In this document: in pieces, positions 27,719 through 35,981 of the stretch
Position numbering within the stretch: position 1 is the stretch's first letter
Layout: every line of letters starts with the position of its first letter
NCBI RefSeq assembly: GCF_963668475.1
Contig: NZ_OY764544.1
Coordinates: 992,001 to 1,056,000 of the forward strand
DNA: 64,000 bases
Source: an uncultured Methanospirillum sp.
GTDB lineage: Archaea > Halobacteriota > Methanomicrobia > Methanomicrobiales > Methanospirillaceae
Direction: 5' to 3'
Translations under genes and position numbers: made by a program
The notes under the pieces: model-generated
The model's database searches: none
Seen by the model: the letters and a program-made list of their open reading frames with translations, nothing else
What the model was told of the DNA's origin: nothing

Positions 27719-28215
27719 AAAAATACCCTCTGACCTCCTGAAATCTCATAGCAAAGCGGTAATCTGACTGGCAGTAGCATCGTAATGACCGAGTGTTTAC
27801 ACTCAGTACATATCAACATTGTGATCCCCGATCAGGTATTTCCTTTTAAACCGGACTAATTGATAAAATATAAGAATACAATCAAGTTTTTGCTCTCTGG
27901 GTACCGGACAGAGAACAGATCACATGTCTGAATTGGATGCATCTCCGGCGACCCTGAATACCGTGGAATCCTGCAGGTCTGGAAAAGCACACTCATCCAG
28001 TATTATACATCGTACCCATTGGCAATCCTGTTACCTTTCATACACCAGGTATCAACCGGTCATCTGTCTGATAGAAATAGACCACGACCATACTGAATTG
28101 TAAGACTTACAGAGTTTCCCTCAAACATTCATAGCAATGGAATGGGGGATTACTGAACCGGTATACCGCGTATCCGGAAAATCCGGGCAGACCCATAACT
28201 CAAAGAGGAACTAAT
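27719..28215. promoter_or_regulatory. Divergent intergenic region between cooF and OYE genes
   Basis: About 500 bases without a gene. An AT-rich block (ATAAAATATAAGAATAC, near 27865-27885) could be a TATA element for the CODH operon on the minus strand, giving a leader of about 130 bases. I saw no confident operator repeat. The plus-strand gene has GAGGA five to six bases before its ATG. Confidence 0.4.
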
Positions 28216-29241
28216 ATGCGAACCCTGTTTGATACGACCAGAATTGGATCAATAACACTCAAAAACCGCTTTATCAGATCAGCCACATGGGAGTCGATGG
28301 CTGATCTGACCGGTCGTCCGACCAGACAACTGGTGGATCTCTATGAAGAACTTGCACTTGGAGGGGTCGGGATGATAATTACCGGGGCAACAACAATTGT
28401 TCCTGACCCGACTGGTCTTCCAGGAATGATGAGCATAGCTGATGATACACATATTCCCGAATACCTGGAGATGACCTCAAAGATCCATCGTCACGGTGTC
28501 CCGGTTATTATGCAGATAACGTATGTTGGAAGAGGCGGGACGTGGACAACTCCTGTCGATCTTTCAGAGATCGAACTGCGAGACCTCACAATATTTTATG
28601 CCGATGCAGCTGAGCGTGCACAGAAGGCAGGATTTGACGGGATACAGATCCATGCAGGACATGGATACTTCCTGAGCCAGTTCCAGAACTCAAGGAAAAA
28701 TAAACGGACTGACAGATACGGTGGTGAGGTATCAAACAGGGCCAGGTTCATCCTTGAGATGTATGATATAGTCCGTTCACGGGTTGGGAATGATTTCGGA
28801 GTATTCATAAAGATCAATTGTGGTGATTTCGAGGATGAGGATGACAGAGTCTTTGAAACCTGTCGTTATACCTGCAGCCAGCTTTCAGAGAGAAAGATAG
28901 ATGGAATCGAGGTAACCGGCGGTGCAGGAAACGGTCTGCCCCTCCCTCCCAGGGGTAAGTACGAGGAGTCGGTCCTTAGGGATTTTGCAGCCATGATAGC
29001 AGAAGAGGTTGAGATTCCGGTGATGATGGTGGGTATGAACAGGGATTTCACCCTCATGTCAGAACTCCTGGAAAAGACGAAGATATCGTACTTTTCCATG
29101 TCACGCCCATTTATCAGGGAACCTGATCTCATCATGACATGGAAAAACCATCAGGAGTACAAATCTGCCTGCACCTCATGTAACGCATGTAGAAAGCAGG
29201 ATATCATCAGATGTCCCTTCAGATCAGTTCCGGAAAAATAG
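28216..29241 (+). CDS. Old Yellow Enzyme-family NADH:flavin oxidoreductase
   Basis: A 341-residue FMN-binding TIM barrel. Family marks are LKNRFIRSATWE near 15-26, the catalytic QIHAGHGYFLSQF near 145, RYGGEVSNRARF near 170, and FSMSRPFIREPDL near 295. The C-terminus holds CTSCNACRKQDIIRC, similar to the [4Fe-4S] motif of the dienoyl-CoA reductase branch, but the protein lacks that branch's extra FAD/NAD domain. It would reduce an activated alkene or flavin-linked substrate in the cytoplasm. GAGGA lies before the ATG. It is divergent from the CODH operon, so it may share signals; a functional link is inference. Confidence 0.92.
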   Translation: MRTLFDTTRIGSITLKNRFIRSATWESMADLTGRPTRQLVDLYEELALGGVGMIITGATTIVPDPTGLPGMMSIADDTHIPEYLEMTSKIHRHGVPVIMQITYVGRGGTWTTPVDLSEIELRDLTIFYADAAERAQKAGFDGIQIHAGHGYFLSQFQNSRKNKRTDRYGGEVSNRARFILEMYDIVRSRVGNDFGVFIKINCGDFEDEDDRVFETCRYTCSQLSERKIDGIEVTGGAGNGLPLPPRGKYEESVLRDFAAMIAEEVEIPVMMVGMNRDFTLMSELLEKTKISYFSMSRPFIREPDLIMTWKNHQEYKSACTSCNACRKQDIIRCPFRSVPEK

Positions 29242-29250
29242 ATTCCTGAT

Positions 29251-30099
29251 TTAACAGGATGATGAAACAGGAAAATCTTCTCCGGGCTTATAGTAAGGAT
29301 CAGTCAGGAGCAGGAACTTCATCTCTGATGATGCTGTCATTTCCTGCACAGCCTTGGGGGGAATGTAAAACATATCCCCTGCGTGAACCTCGTGCGGGAC
29401 ACATCCGATTGTAACGTTCCCAGACCCGTCAAGAATATACCCAATCTCTCCTCCGGTAAGGTAGTGGGAACCGATTGAATGCTCTGCCGGAAGCGAAACA
29501 ACAGCCAGATCATATGAGAGGGGAAGAGAATCACCATTAGTATCAAGAGTCCGGATTACACTGAAACCGGTGTTACCAGTCTCATTTCCTAATGAAACAG
29601 GCTTTACCTCATCGGGAGACTTCTTGTACATACTCTGATCCTTTGTATCCTGTACCTGAACAGGTGATGAAAGGACCGTGATGAATGTAAGGGACTCAGT
29701 TCCAACGTTTTCTACATTAAACAGGGATCCTTGTGGAACGACAATGGTATCACCGAATTTTGCATTTACAGACGAGGTATCAGCCGAGACCCTGGCATCT
29801 CCGGAGATCAGGTATAGTGCTTCCGGCGCAGGATTGGCTCCATCAGGTGAGTATACAGCTCCTGGACGTACCTGAATGATCCTGACAGATGCAGGTGTTC
29901 CGTTTGAACCGGCCTGGTTCAGCAGATGAAGGATATCAGCACCTGAAGAATTCTCTGAAAGGTTACCATTAATATCACTGGAAGAAATAACGACTCCGGG
30001 TTCGTTCCCGATATTTTCGGGTTCTGCAATAACTGTTTGAAAAGAAAGAATGACTACAAGAATTGTAATAATTCCTGCAGAAATATGCTTCAGATCCAT
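29251..30099 (-). CDS. Secreted two-cupin protein
   Basis: A 282-residue protein with a signal peptide or membrane anchor (about 5-25, ending QTVIAEP). Two cupin barrels follow. The first (about 75-145) has ALYLISGDARV and FGDTIVVPQGSLF; the second (about 190-270) has GSHYLTGGEIGYILDGSGNV and HAGDMFYIPPKAVQEM. The second barrel has the histidine/glutamate arrangement expected for a metal site; the first lacks most metal ligands. The function is unknown: extracellular binding or oxidative enzymology are options. It converges on the OYE gene with only nine bases between stops. Confidence 0.85.
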   Translation of the reverse strand: MDLKHISAGIITILVVILSFQTVIAEPENIGNEPGVVISSSDINGNLSENSSGADILHLLNQAGSNGTPASVRIIQVRPGAVYSPDGANPAPEALYLISGDARVSADTSSVNAKFGDTIVVPQGSLFNVENVGTESLTFITVLSSPVQVQDTKDQSMYKKSPDEVKPVSLGNETGNTGFSVIRTLDTNGDSLPLSYDLAVVSLPAEHSIGSHYLTGGEIGYILDGSGNVTIGCVPHEVHAGDMFYIPPKAVQEMTASSEMKFLLLTDPYYKPGEDFPVSSSC

Positions 30100-30245
30100 A
30101 CGAATAATACTGACTGAAATCTATTAACCTTCACTGATGAAACTGCTAACATGGGTATTTCATTTCGCTCTTTTGAGTTGCCCAGACCATAGGGAACTGC
30201 CAATGGACAGTATAGTATGAGCCAGATGAGACACAGGGAGTACCG

Positions 30246-31031
30246 ATGAAGATAGCAGTAGCAGGAAAAGGAGGAGTGGGAAAGACGTTCATTGCCGGAA
30301 CACTTGCCTGTACGTTCGCCTCCAGGGGCCTGAAGACCATTGCGATCGATGCTGATACATCACCCAACCTGGCCCTCACTCTGGGAATGACTCCGGAGGA
30401 GGCCAACCGGATTCTTCCGATCGCTGAAAACCAGAGTCTCATTAATGAGAAGACAAAAACAGATTACCCTGGTGTTTTCAGAATATCCTACACGGTTGAC
30501 GATATCGTATCATCCCAGGCCGTCTCCACCCCATGCGGGGTACAACTCCTGGTCATGGGGATGGTCAGGGTAATGGGAGCCGGATGTGCATGCCCGGCAC
30601 ACAATCTCGTCCGTACACTGCTCTCCCATCTCATCATCGAACGAAAAGAGGTCCTGATCATGGATATGGAGGCAGGAGTCGAACATCTTGGCAGGGGAAC
30701 CGCGAAGAACGTCGATATCCTGCTTATTGTCACCGATACACATCAGGCATCACTGGTAACAGCAGGAAGGATTGCAGACCTTGCACGGCCGGCAGGAATA
30801 CCTGAAATTGCATATGTCGCAAACAGGGTGACAGGTTCAGAGTCGGAGGCATTAATCCGGGAGTCTGCCCAGACCCACGGAGTTCAGGTCATGGCATACG
30901 TGCCGTTTGATCAGGACATTCTCAGGGCGGGGATGGAGGGAAAACCCGTGGCAACCGAGAACAAATACACAGCCGTGGCCGAGGTACAGTCTCTCGCTAC
31001 GAGACTGGAACACAATTTTCTGTCTGCCTGA
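30246..31031 (+). CDS. cooC: CooC-type CODH maturation ATPase
   Basis: A 261-residue MinD-like ATPase with Walker A GKGGVGKTF (residues 8-16), AIDADTSPNLALTLG, and the CooC cysteine pair in GAGCACPAHNL (near 114-117). A GVEHLGRGTA block matches CooC/AcsF. GGGAG lies before the ATG. It should insert nickel into a CODH or ACS cluster using ATP. Fourteen bases separate it from a second CooC-like gene, and both point towards the cdh operon, so its client is probably CdhA or CdhC. Confidence 0.93.
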   Translation: MKIAVAGKGGVGKTFIAGTLACTFASRGLKTIAIDADTSPNLALTLGMTPEEANRILPIAENQSLINEKTKTDYPGVFRISYTVDDIVSSQAVSTPCGVQLLVMGMVRVMGAGCACPAHNLVRTLLSHLIIERKEVLIMDMEAGVEHLGRGTAKNVDILLIVTDTHQASLVTAGRIADLARPAGIPEIAYVANRVTGSESEALIRESAQTHGVQVMAYVPFDQDILRAGMEGKPVATENKYTAVAEVQSLATRLEHNFLSA

Positions 31032-31045
31032 CCTTCTAGTATGCT

Positions 31046-31807
31046 ATGAAGATTATTGTCACCATGGGCCGGGGAGGCACAGGAAAAACCAGTTTTGTCA
31101 CCCTGATGGCAGATTATTTTATCAGGAAAGGGGACGCCCCTCTGCTCCTTGTTGATCTGGATCCTGATCAGAACCTTGGTGAGATGATCGGAGTTGACCT
31201 TGAAGCAGAAGGAAGAAAGACTGTTGCCGAACTGTTAGAGGATACATTCATCGGAAAAGGCGGAACAACAATAGGAGTTGCTCCCTCTGAAAGAATTGAG
31301 CACAGAATATGGAGGGACGGGCTTTATGAAGGAAAAGACTTTGATTTTCTCGCACTTGGCACCAAATGGATCGAAGGATGCTATTGTATGCCGGATGCAG
31401 CCCTGCGTGATGCCCTGTCCCGGCTCACAAAGCAGTATAAATATGTCCTGATTGATGCTCCCGGGGGCCTTGAACACCTGAATCGCAGGGTTACAGCCGA
31501 TGTGGACGAGATATTCGATGTAATCGGCCCTTCAAGCAAATCATTTGCCCACCTGCTCAGGGCAAAGCGGGTGGCAGAGGAGTCAGGAATTCACTGGAGA
31601 AACTTCTCAAGCATCGGGGGGTTTTTGTTCCCTGAAGACCTTGCTTCGCGTGCGAAAGAGATCAGTGAGATCCGGTACCTTGGGAAGATCGCAAATGATG
31701 AAGCGGTCTCAAAACGTGTTATCGATGGTCTTCCGCTAATAGGGCTATCACCGGATCTTCCTGGGCCTGATTCAGTCAGAAAGATACTGGAAACAGCAGG
31801 ATATTAA
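31046..31807 (+). CDS. Divergent CooC-like ATPase
   Basis: A 253-residue MinD/CooC-like protein with an unusual Walker A, GRGGTGKTS (residues 8-16), instead of GKGGVGKT. The lysine usual in deviant Walker A is Arg here, while the P-loop lysine remains. LLVDLDPDQNLGEMIG and the cysteine pair in GCYCMPDAAL (near 112-114) keep the CooC character, and APGGLEHLNRR is near 155. It probably works with the preceding CooC on the cdh enzymes; loss of the signature lysine may change its dimer-dependent ATPase. Confidence 0.88.
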   Translation: MKIIVTMGRGGTGKTSFVTLMADYFIRKGDAPLLLVDLDPDQNLGEMIGVDLEAEGRKTVAELLEDTFIGKGGTTIGVAPSERIEHRIWRDGLYEGKDFDFLALGTKWIEGCYCMPDAALRDALSRLTKQYKYVLIDAPGGLEHLNRRVTADVDEIFDVIGPSSKSFAHLLRAKRVAEESGIHWRNFSSIGGFLFPEDLASRAKEISEIRYLGKIANDEAVSKRVIDGLPLIGLSPDLPGPDSVRKILETAGY

Positions 31808-31954
31808 GAATTCAAGGATATCTGGGAAATTTTTTGAGGTTCTTTTAACGTATCGTGGCCTGAAAAAAGAGAAGAAACAATTTATAATATTGCCCCTCTA
31901 ATTACTAGAGAAATTTTTTTTCTAGTCATTACGTCTTCTTGCCTCACTCCTCAA

Positions 31955-31975
31955 TCGATCATCATATATAGCGTG
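31955..31975 (+). promoter_or_regulatory. Candidate promoter of secreted surface protein gene
   Basis: CATATATAG (31963-31971) matches an archaeal TATA box. Transcription would begin near 31995, giving a leader of about 85 bases that ends in an AGGAG ribosome site at 32071-32075. Confidence 0.45.
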
Positions 31976-32050
31976 TGCGGTGGAAGAAAATTTCCGAGTG
32001 CAGCAGCAGATATATATTTTCACAGGGCAAACAGGTATTAGTTGATGCCC

Positions 32051-32064
32051 AGAGTATCAGCATA
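32051..32064 (+). promoter_or_regulatory. Leader motif shared by secreted protein genes
   Basis: AGAGTATCAGCATA precedes the ribosome site. AGAGTATCGGCATA occurs at the same place before the paralog at 58621, and a weaker AGTGCCAGCATA before the one at 59765. A shared RNA or protein control element is possible, or just common ancestry. Confidence 0.4.
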
Positions 32065-32082
32065 AATTGTAGGAGTACTGTA

Positions 32083-32928
32083 ATGAAATTCGGATACATC
32101 GCAACTATTGCACTGGTTGCCCTCGTGGCAATCGTCGGTTTTGCAGCAGCAGACCGTCTTCCAAACGCAACCCCTGAGAACCAGGTCTTCTCTATTGACA
32201 CCGTCATCGACGCCACTGGTGCAGTCGACGACAAGTCAACCATGTCCTGGGTCATCGCCGGTCCAGGCGCAATCCCAACCGGAATCCTTGGAGCAGGACA
32301 GACAATCTCTGACGTCACCTACAAGGATGCAATCCTGACCAACGGCGGTAAGCTCGCAGAGAACAAGAACTTCGACTTCAGCTCAAAGAACCAGGAATCT
32401 GGTCTCTACAACATTGAGTCACAGAAGGTTCTGACCTACGCAAGCACCGAGGGTGCACACCTGGTCGGCGAAGAGGAGTACACCCTTTCAGTCGCAGGTA
32501 ACTACGACACTGGTGAGGACAACATCCGTTGTGTCTTCTCAACCAACCATGGCGGCATTCTCCCGGCATTCTGTAACATCGTCTCTGCAAAGAGCAGCCT
32601 TGTTAACGTGAACAGCGCACAGGTCTCAACCAAGGGCCAGATCCGTGCAGTTGCAGATTCCGCTGATGTTCCAGCAGGTCTGAACTACCAGATCGCTGTT
32701 ACCCCTGATGCAAACTCCGGCAGCGGATTTGCAGAGGGTACCGTCAAGACCGTCTTCGCAGGCAGCATCATGGAAGCCCGCGACGGTGGCGACGACAACT
32801 ACAACTCAGCAACCGCAACCTGGAACAAGACCTCTGCAACCAACAGCTGGAAAGACAACACCGAAGTCACCGGCGGCATCAAGACCATGCAGAAGGCCTT
32901 TGCATACCAGTCCGGATTCAGAGTATAA
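32083..32928 (+). CDS. Secreted surface protein, paralog 1
   Basis: A 281-residue protein starting MKFGYIATIALVALVAIVGF, a typical signal peptide with a cut near AAADR. The mature protein begins LPNATPENQVFSIDTVIDAT and is rich in N, S, T, G and A. Two paralogs at 57659 and 58821 share most blocks (FDFSSK, TEGAHLVGEEEYTL, DDNIRCVFSTNHG, SGFAEGTVKT) and the ending AFGYQSGF. AGGAG lies seven bases before the ATG. Secreted, repeated and apparently well translated, it would suit a sheath, S-layer or other envelope component; this is inference. It lies between the CooC genes and cdhA on the same strand, with its own promoter and a T-rich terminator. Confidence 0.85.
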   Translation: MKFGYIATIALVALVAIVGFAAADRLPNATPENQVFSIDTVIDATGAVDDKSTMSWVIAGPGAIPTGILGAGQTISDVTYKDAILTNGGKLAENKNFDFSSKNQESGLYNIESQKVLTYASTEGAHLVGEEEYTLSVAGNYDTGEDNIRCVFSTNHGGILPAFCNIVSAKSSLVNVNSAQVSTKGQIRAVADSADVPAGLNYQIAVTPDANSGSGFAEGTVKTVFAGSIMEARDGGDDNYNSATATWNKTSATNSWKDNTEVTGGIKTMQKAFAYQSGFRV

Positions 32929-32936
32929 TCTCTGAA

Positions 32937-32965
32937 ACCCTAATTTTTCCTTTTTTTCTGTTTAC
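32937..32965 (+). terminator. T-rich terminator after secreted protein gene
   Basis: A run of T tracts (AATTTTTCCTTTTTTTCTG) follows the stop directly, as in archaeal intrinsic termination. It should separate this transcript from cdhA. Confidence 0.5.
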
Positions 32966-33073
32966 AGTTCGTTTCGATCTTTTCCCGCAATATTCCTTCA
33001 ACCATACCTCACACCACAGGGTATACGCTAATTAACTCCAGTCCTCCTATTGTATATCAGAATACACCGGCAG

Positions 33074-35428
33074 ATGACTGTGAACAGGAAAAACGTTACA
33101 CTTACCCTGGATGAGTTAAAATCCAACACCGGATCACTCAAAAAACTTCAGGTATCCATAGGATCATTGCGCGGCGAAGAATGGGATGAAGAGCCAGGGC
33201 AGACCCCGATGCCTTCACACACCGATCTCAGGAACTGGGATCGGATGCTTCTCTCCAGATATAAACCATTATATCTCCCGTTCTGTGACCTTTGCTGCCT
33301 ATGTACCTATGGTAAGTGCGATCTTTCTGGAGGGAAGAAAGGTGCCTGTGGGATCGGAATGGAGGCACAACAGTCAAGAATTGTGCTTCTTGCAGCCTGT
33401 ATCGGTGCTGCAACCCACATCAGTCATGCCCGTCATCTTGTGACACATCTCATCGAACAATTTGGCAGGCGCAAGCCCCTTGATATTGGTGGTGACTCGA
33501 TCGATACCGAGGCACCGATCATACGGCTCGTCTGCGGGATCAAGCCCGGGACACTTGGTGACCTTGAGATCGTCCTTGACTACTGCGAACGCCAGGTAAC
33601 CGAGCTCCTTGCTGCTGCCCATACGGGACAGGAAGGGGATGCTATTGACTTTGAGTCCAAGGTGTTCCATGCCGGTACCATGGACCACGTAGGACTTGAG
33701 GTTGCAGACATAGCCCAGATTTCTGCATTCTCATTTCCAAAAGCAGATCCTGATGCATCACTGGTTGAACTCGGACTTGGAACCGTTGACTCAACAAAGC
33801 CGGTCATCCTCGTTGTCGGCCACAATGTTCCCCCTGCAATCGGGATTATCGATTATACACGTGAGCAGAACCTGAGTGGAGCGATTGAGATCACCGGGAT
33901 CTGCTGCACGGCCATTGACCTGACCCGGTACGATCCGAACGCGAAGATCATCGGTCCGATATCATGGCAGCTCCGCTACATCAGGAGTGGTGTACCTGAT
34001 GTGATCGTGGTGGATGAACAATGTGTCAGGGCAGACCTTCTCGATGAGGCCCAAAAGATCAATGCACCACTTATCGCAACCAGTTCCATGAACTGTTCAG
34101 GTCTTCCTGACCGGACAGATGATGAACCAGAAGAGATCATTGCAGATCTTGTAAGTGGAAAGACACCCGGCATTCTCATTCTTGATCCTGAAAAGGTTGG
34201 AGAGGTTGCAGTCAGAACCGCGATGGCAGTGATGAATACCCGTAAAAAAATCAGGGCTATTCCCACACCAGAAGAACTGATCGAGCTGGCAAAACAGTGC
34301 GGTGGTTGTCAGGAGTGTTCAAGGGTCTGTCCTGCCGGATTGCCTCTTGCCATCGTAATGCAGCAGGCTGGACAGGGAGATCCATCAGCACTTGCATCCC
34401 TCTATGACACCTGTATCGGGTGCGGGAAGTGCGAGGACGCCTGCTTAAAAGAGATACCGGTTCATAGCGCTATTCTCTCTGCTGCGGACAGCCAGATCCA
34501 GGGCGAGCGATTTAATGTCAGGGCTGGTCGCGGTGCCATCCAGGATATCGAGATCAGGGAGGTAGGCGGACCCATTGTTCTTGGTGAGATTCCCGGTGTC
34601 GTCGCGTTTGTAGGTTGTGCAAATTATCCAAATGGGGCAGCAGAAGTAGCAGAGATGGCACGGGAGTTTGCCCGCAGGAGGTATATCGTCGTTACTTCAG
34701 GATGCTCTGCAATGGCTATCGGGATGCACCGGAATGAAGACGGGCAGACTCCGTACGAAGAGTTTCACGGCAGGTTTGATGCAGGAGGGATCGTGAACGT
34801 CGGGTCCTGTGTCTCAAATGCCCACATCGCAGGAGCAACAATAAAGATTGCAAGCATCTTTGCAAAGCGGAAACTTCGTGGAAATTACGAAGAGATTGCT
34901 GATTACGTGTACAACCGGGTCGGGGCAGTCGGGATTGCATGGGGAGCGATGTCGCAGAAGGCGGCAGCTATCGCTGCAGGATTCTGGCGACTTGGTATTC
35001 CGGTTATCGTGGGTCCACATGGATCAAAGTACAGACGTATGCTCCTTGGGAGAAAGGATAAGCCTGAAGACTGGTTCGTGTATGACTCGCGAACCGGTGA
35101 GAAGGTGCAGGTGGGACCTGTGCCAGAACACCTCTTCATCGCAGCAGAGACTCCAGAAGAGGCAATGACTCTGGCTGCAAAACTCTGCATGAGGCCGAAC
35201 GATACATCCCGGGGAAGATCGATGAAACTGACCAATTATATCGATCTCTATAAACGTCTCTATGACCGGATGCCTGATGACATCAACCTCTTTGTCAGGT
35301 CGCAGGCAGATGTCCCGGTCACAATGAAAGAGCAGATACTTCCTATTCTTAAGGAGAAGGGATACACTGAAAAATCGATCCCAGACCCGACAATACTGAA
35401 ATCACAGATCAGGACTGCAAAGGAGTAA
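33074..35428 (+). CDS. cdhA: Acetyl-CoA decarbonylase/synthase alpha subunit (CODH)
   Basis: About 784 residues from MTVNRKN. A TTG at 33050 would add eight residues and neither start has a clear ribosome site; the chosen N-terminus (DELKSNTGSL) resembles known CdhA. Cluster ligands: CDLCCLCTYGKCDLSGGKKG near 75-95, the C-cluster residues in ITGICCT, SGCSAMAIG and VGSCVSNAH, and two ferredoxin motifs unique to archaeal CdhA (CGGCQECSRVCP and CIGCGKCEDAC, near 413 and 452). It oxidises or makes CO within the five-subunit complex for carbon fixation or acetyl cleavage. It is the first gene of the cdhABCDE-RACo operon. Confidence 0.96.
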   Translation: MTVNRKNVTLTLDELKSNTGSLKKLQVSIGSLRGEEWDEEPGQTPMPSHTDLRNWDRMLLSRYKPLYLPFCDLCCLCTYGKCDLSGGKKGACGIGMEAQQSRIVLLAACIGAATHISHARHLVTHLIEQFGRRKPLDIGGDSIDTEAPIIRLVCGIKPGTLGDLEIVLDYCERQVTELLAAAHTGQEGDAIDFESKVFHAGTMDHVGLEVADIAQISAFSFPKADPDASLVELGLGTVDSTKPVILVVGHNVPPAIGIIDYTREQNLSGAIEITGICCTAIDLTRYDPNAKIIGPISWQLRYIRSGVPDVIVVDEQCVRADLLDEAQKINAPLIATSSMNCSGLPDRTDDEPEEIIADLVSGKTPGILILDPEKVGEVAVRTAMAVMNTRKKIRAIPTPEELIELAKQCGGCQECSRVCPAGLPLAIVMQQAGQGDPSALASLYDTCIGCGKCEDACLKEIPVHSAILSAADSQIQGERFNVRAGRGAIQDIEIREVGGPIVLGEIPGVVAFVGCANYPNGAAEVAEMAREFARRRYIVVTSGCSAMAIGMHRNEDGQTPYEEFHGRFDAGGIVNVGSCVSNAHIAGATIKIASIFAKRKLRGNYEEIADYVYNRVGAVGIAWGAMSQKAAAIAAGFWRLGIPVIVGPHGSKYRRMLLGRKDKPEDWFVYDSRTGEKVQVGPVPEHLFIAAETPEEAMTLAAKLCMRPNDTSRGRSMKLTNYIDLYKRLYDRMPDDINLFVRSQADVPVTMKEQILPILKEKGYTEKSIPDPTILKSQIRTAKE

Positions 35429-35432
35429 GAAA

Positions 35433-35981
35433 ATGGCAGGGGATGATGCGTGGATACGGGCAGAGATGGGAGGAACATCCCGTGCATCAGTTATCGGGAA
35501 ACCTGAAGTTGTTGTTGCACTGCTCAGGCGGGCAAATCGACCATTGTTCATCGTCGGTCATGAGGTCGCCGAAGGTCCCGACGGTGAAGTGCTTTCCGTA
35601 TTCATCGAGGTAGTCTCCCGGCTTAGAGACATTCCGGTGATAGGCACATCACCTGTTGTCAAAGATCTTATGAAACATGGGATCAGGATAACGGCAGTAA
35701 TGGGAGGGATGGAGGCAGCCGACCGGCTCAGAGACCCGGAGTGGAAAGGATGTGACGGTATGAGCCCGTATGATCTGATTCTTATTGCCGGCATTCCCTA
35801 CTCGTTCTGTTGGACGATTCTTTCAGGGATCAGAAACTCGGCGCCGGGTCTTAAAACCATCATCCTGGACAGGAAGTACCAGCCTCATGCATCCTGGTCA
35901 TTCGGGAACATGGCTGCAGGTCCATGGAAGGAACAACTGCAGGCAGTTATGACTCTGCTTGAGGAGGACAAGCATGTTTGA
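35433..35981 (+). CDS. cdhB: ACDS complex epsilon subunit
   Basis: A 182-residue protein matching the CdhB family (a Rossmann-like fold, RRANRPLFIVGHEVAEGPDG). Its ribosome site GGAG is within the end of cdhA, four bases before the ATG region. CdhB binds CdhA to form the alpha2-epsilon2 CODH component and is thought to bind flavin. DRKYQPHASWSFGNM near the C-terminus is the family ending. It overlaps cdhC. Confidence 0.95.
   Translation: MAGDDAWIRAEMGGTSRASVIGKPEVVVALLRRANRPLFIVGHEVAEGPDGEVLSVFIEVVSRLRDIPVIGTSPVVKDLMKHGIRITAVMGGMEAADRLRDPEWKGCDGMSPYDLILIAGIPYSFCWTILSGIRNSAPGLKTIILDRKYQPHASWSFGNMAAGPWKEQLQAVMTLLEEDKHV

Noticed and set aside
30146..30442. Minus-strand 98-residue frame over the cooC start
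   Set aside because: It is antisense to a well-supported CooC gene and has no recognisable product.
33050..33073. TTG start eight codons before the chosen cdhA start
   Set aside because: It has no ribosome binding site and the added residues have no likeness to known CdhA starts, so the ATG at 33074 was preferred, though without certainty.
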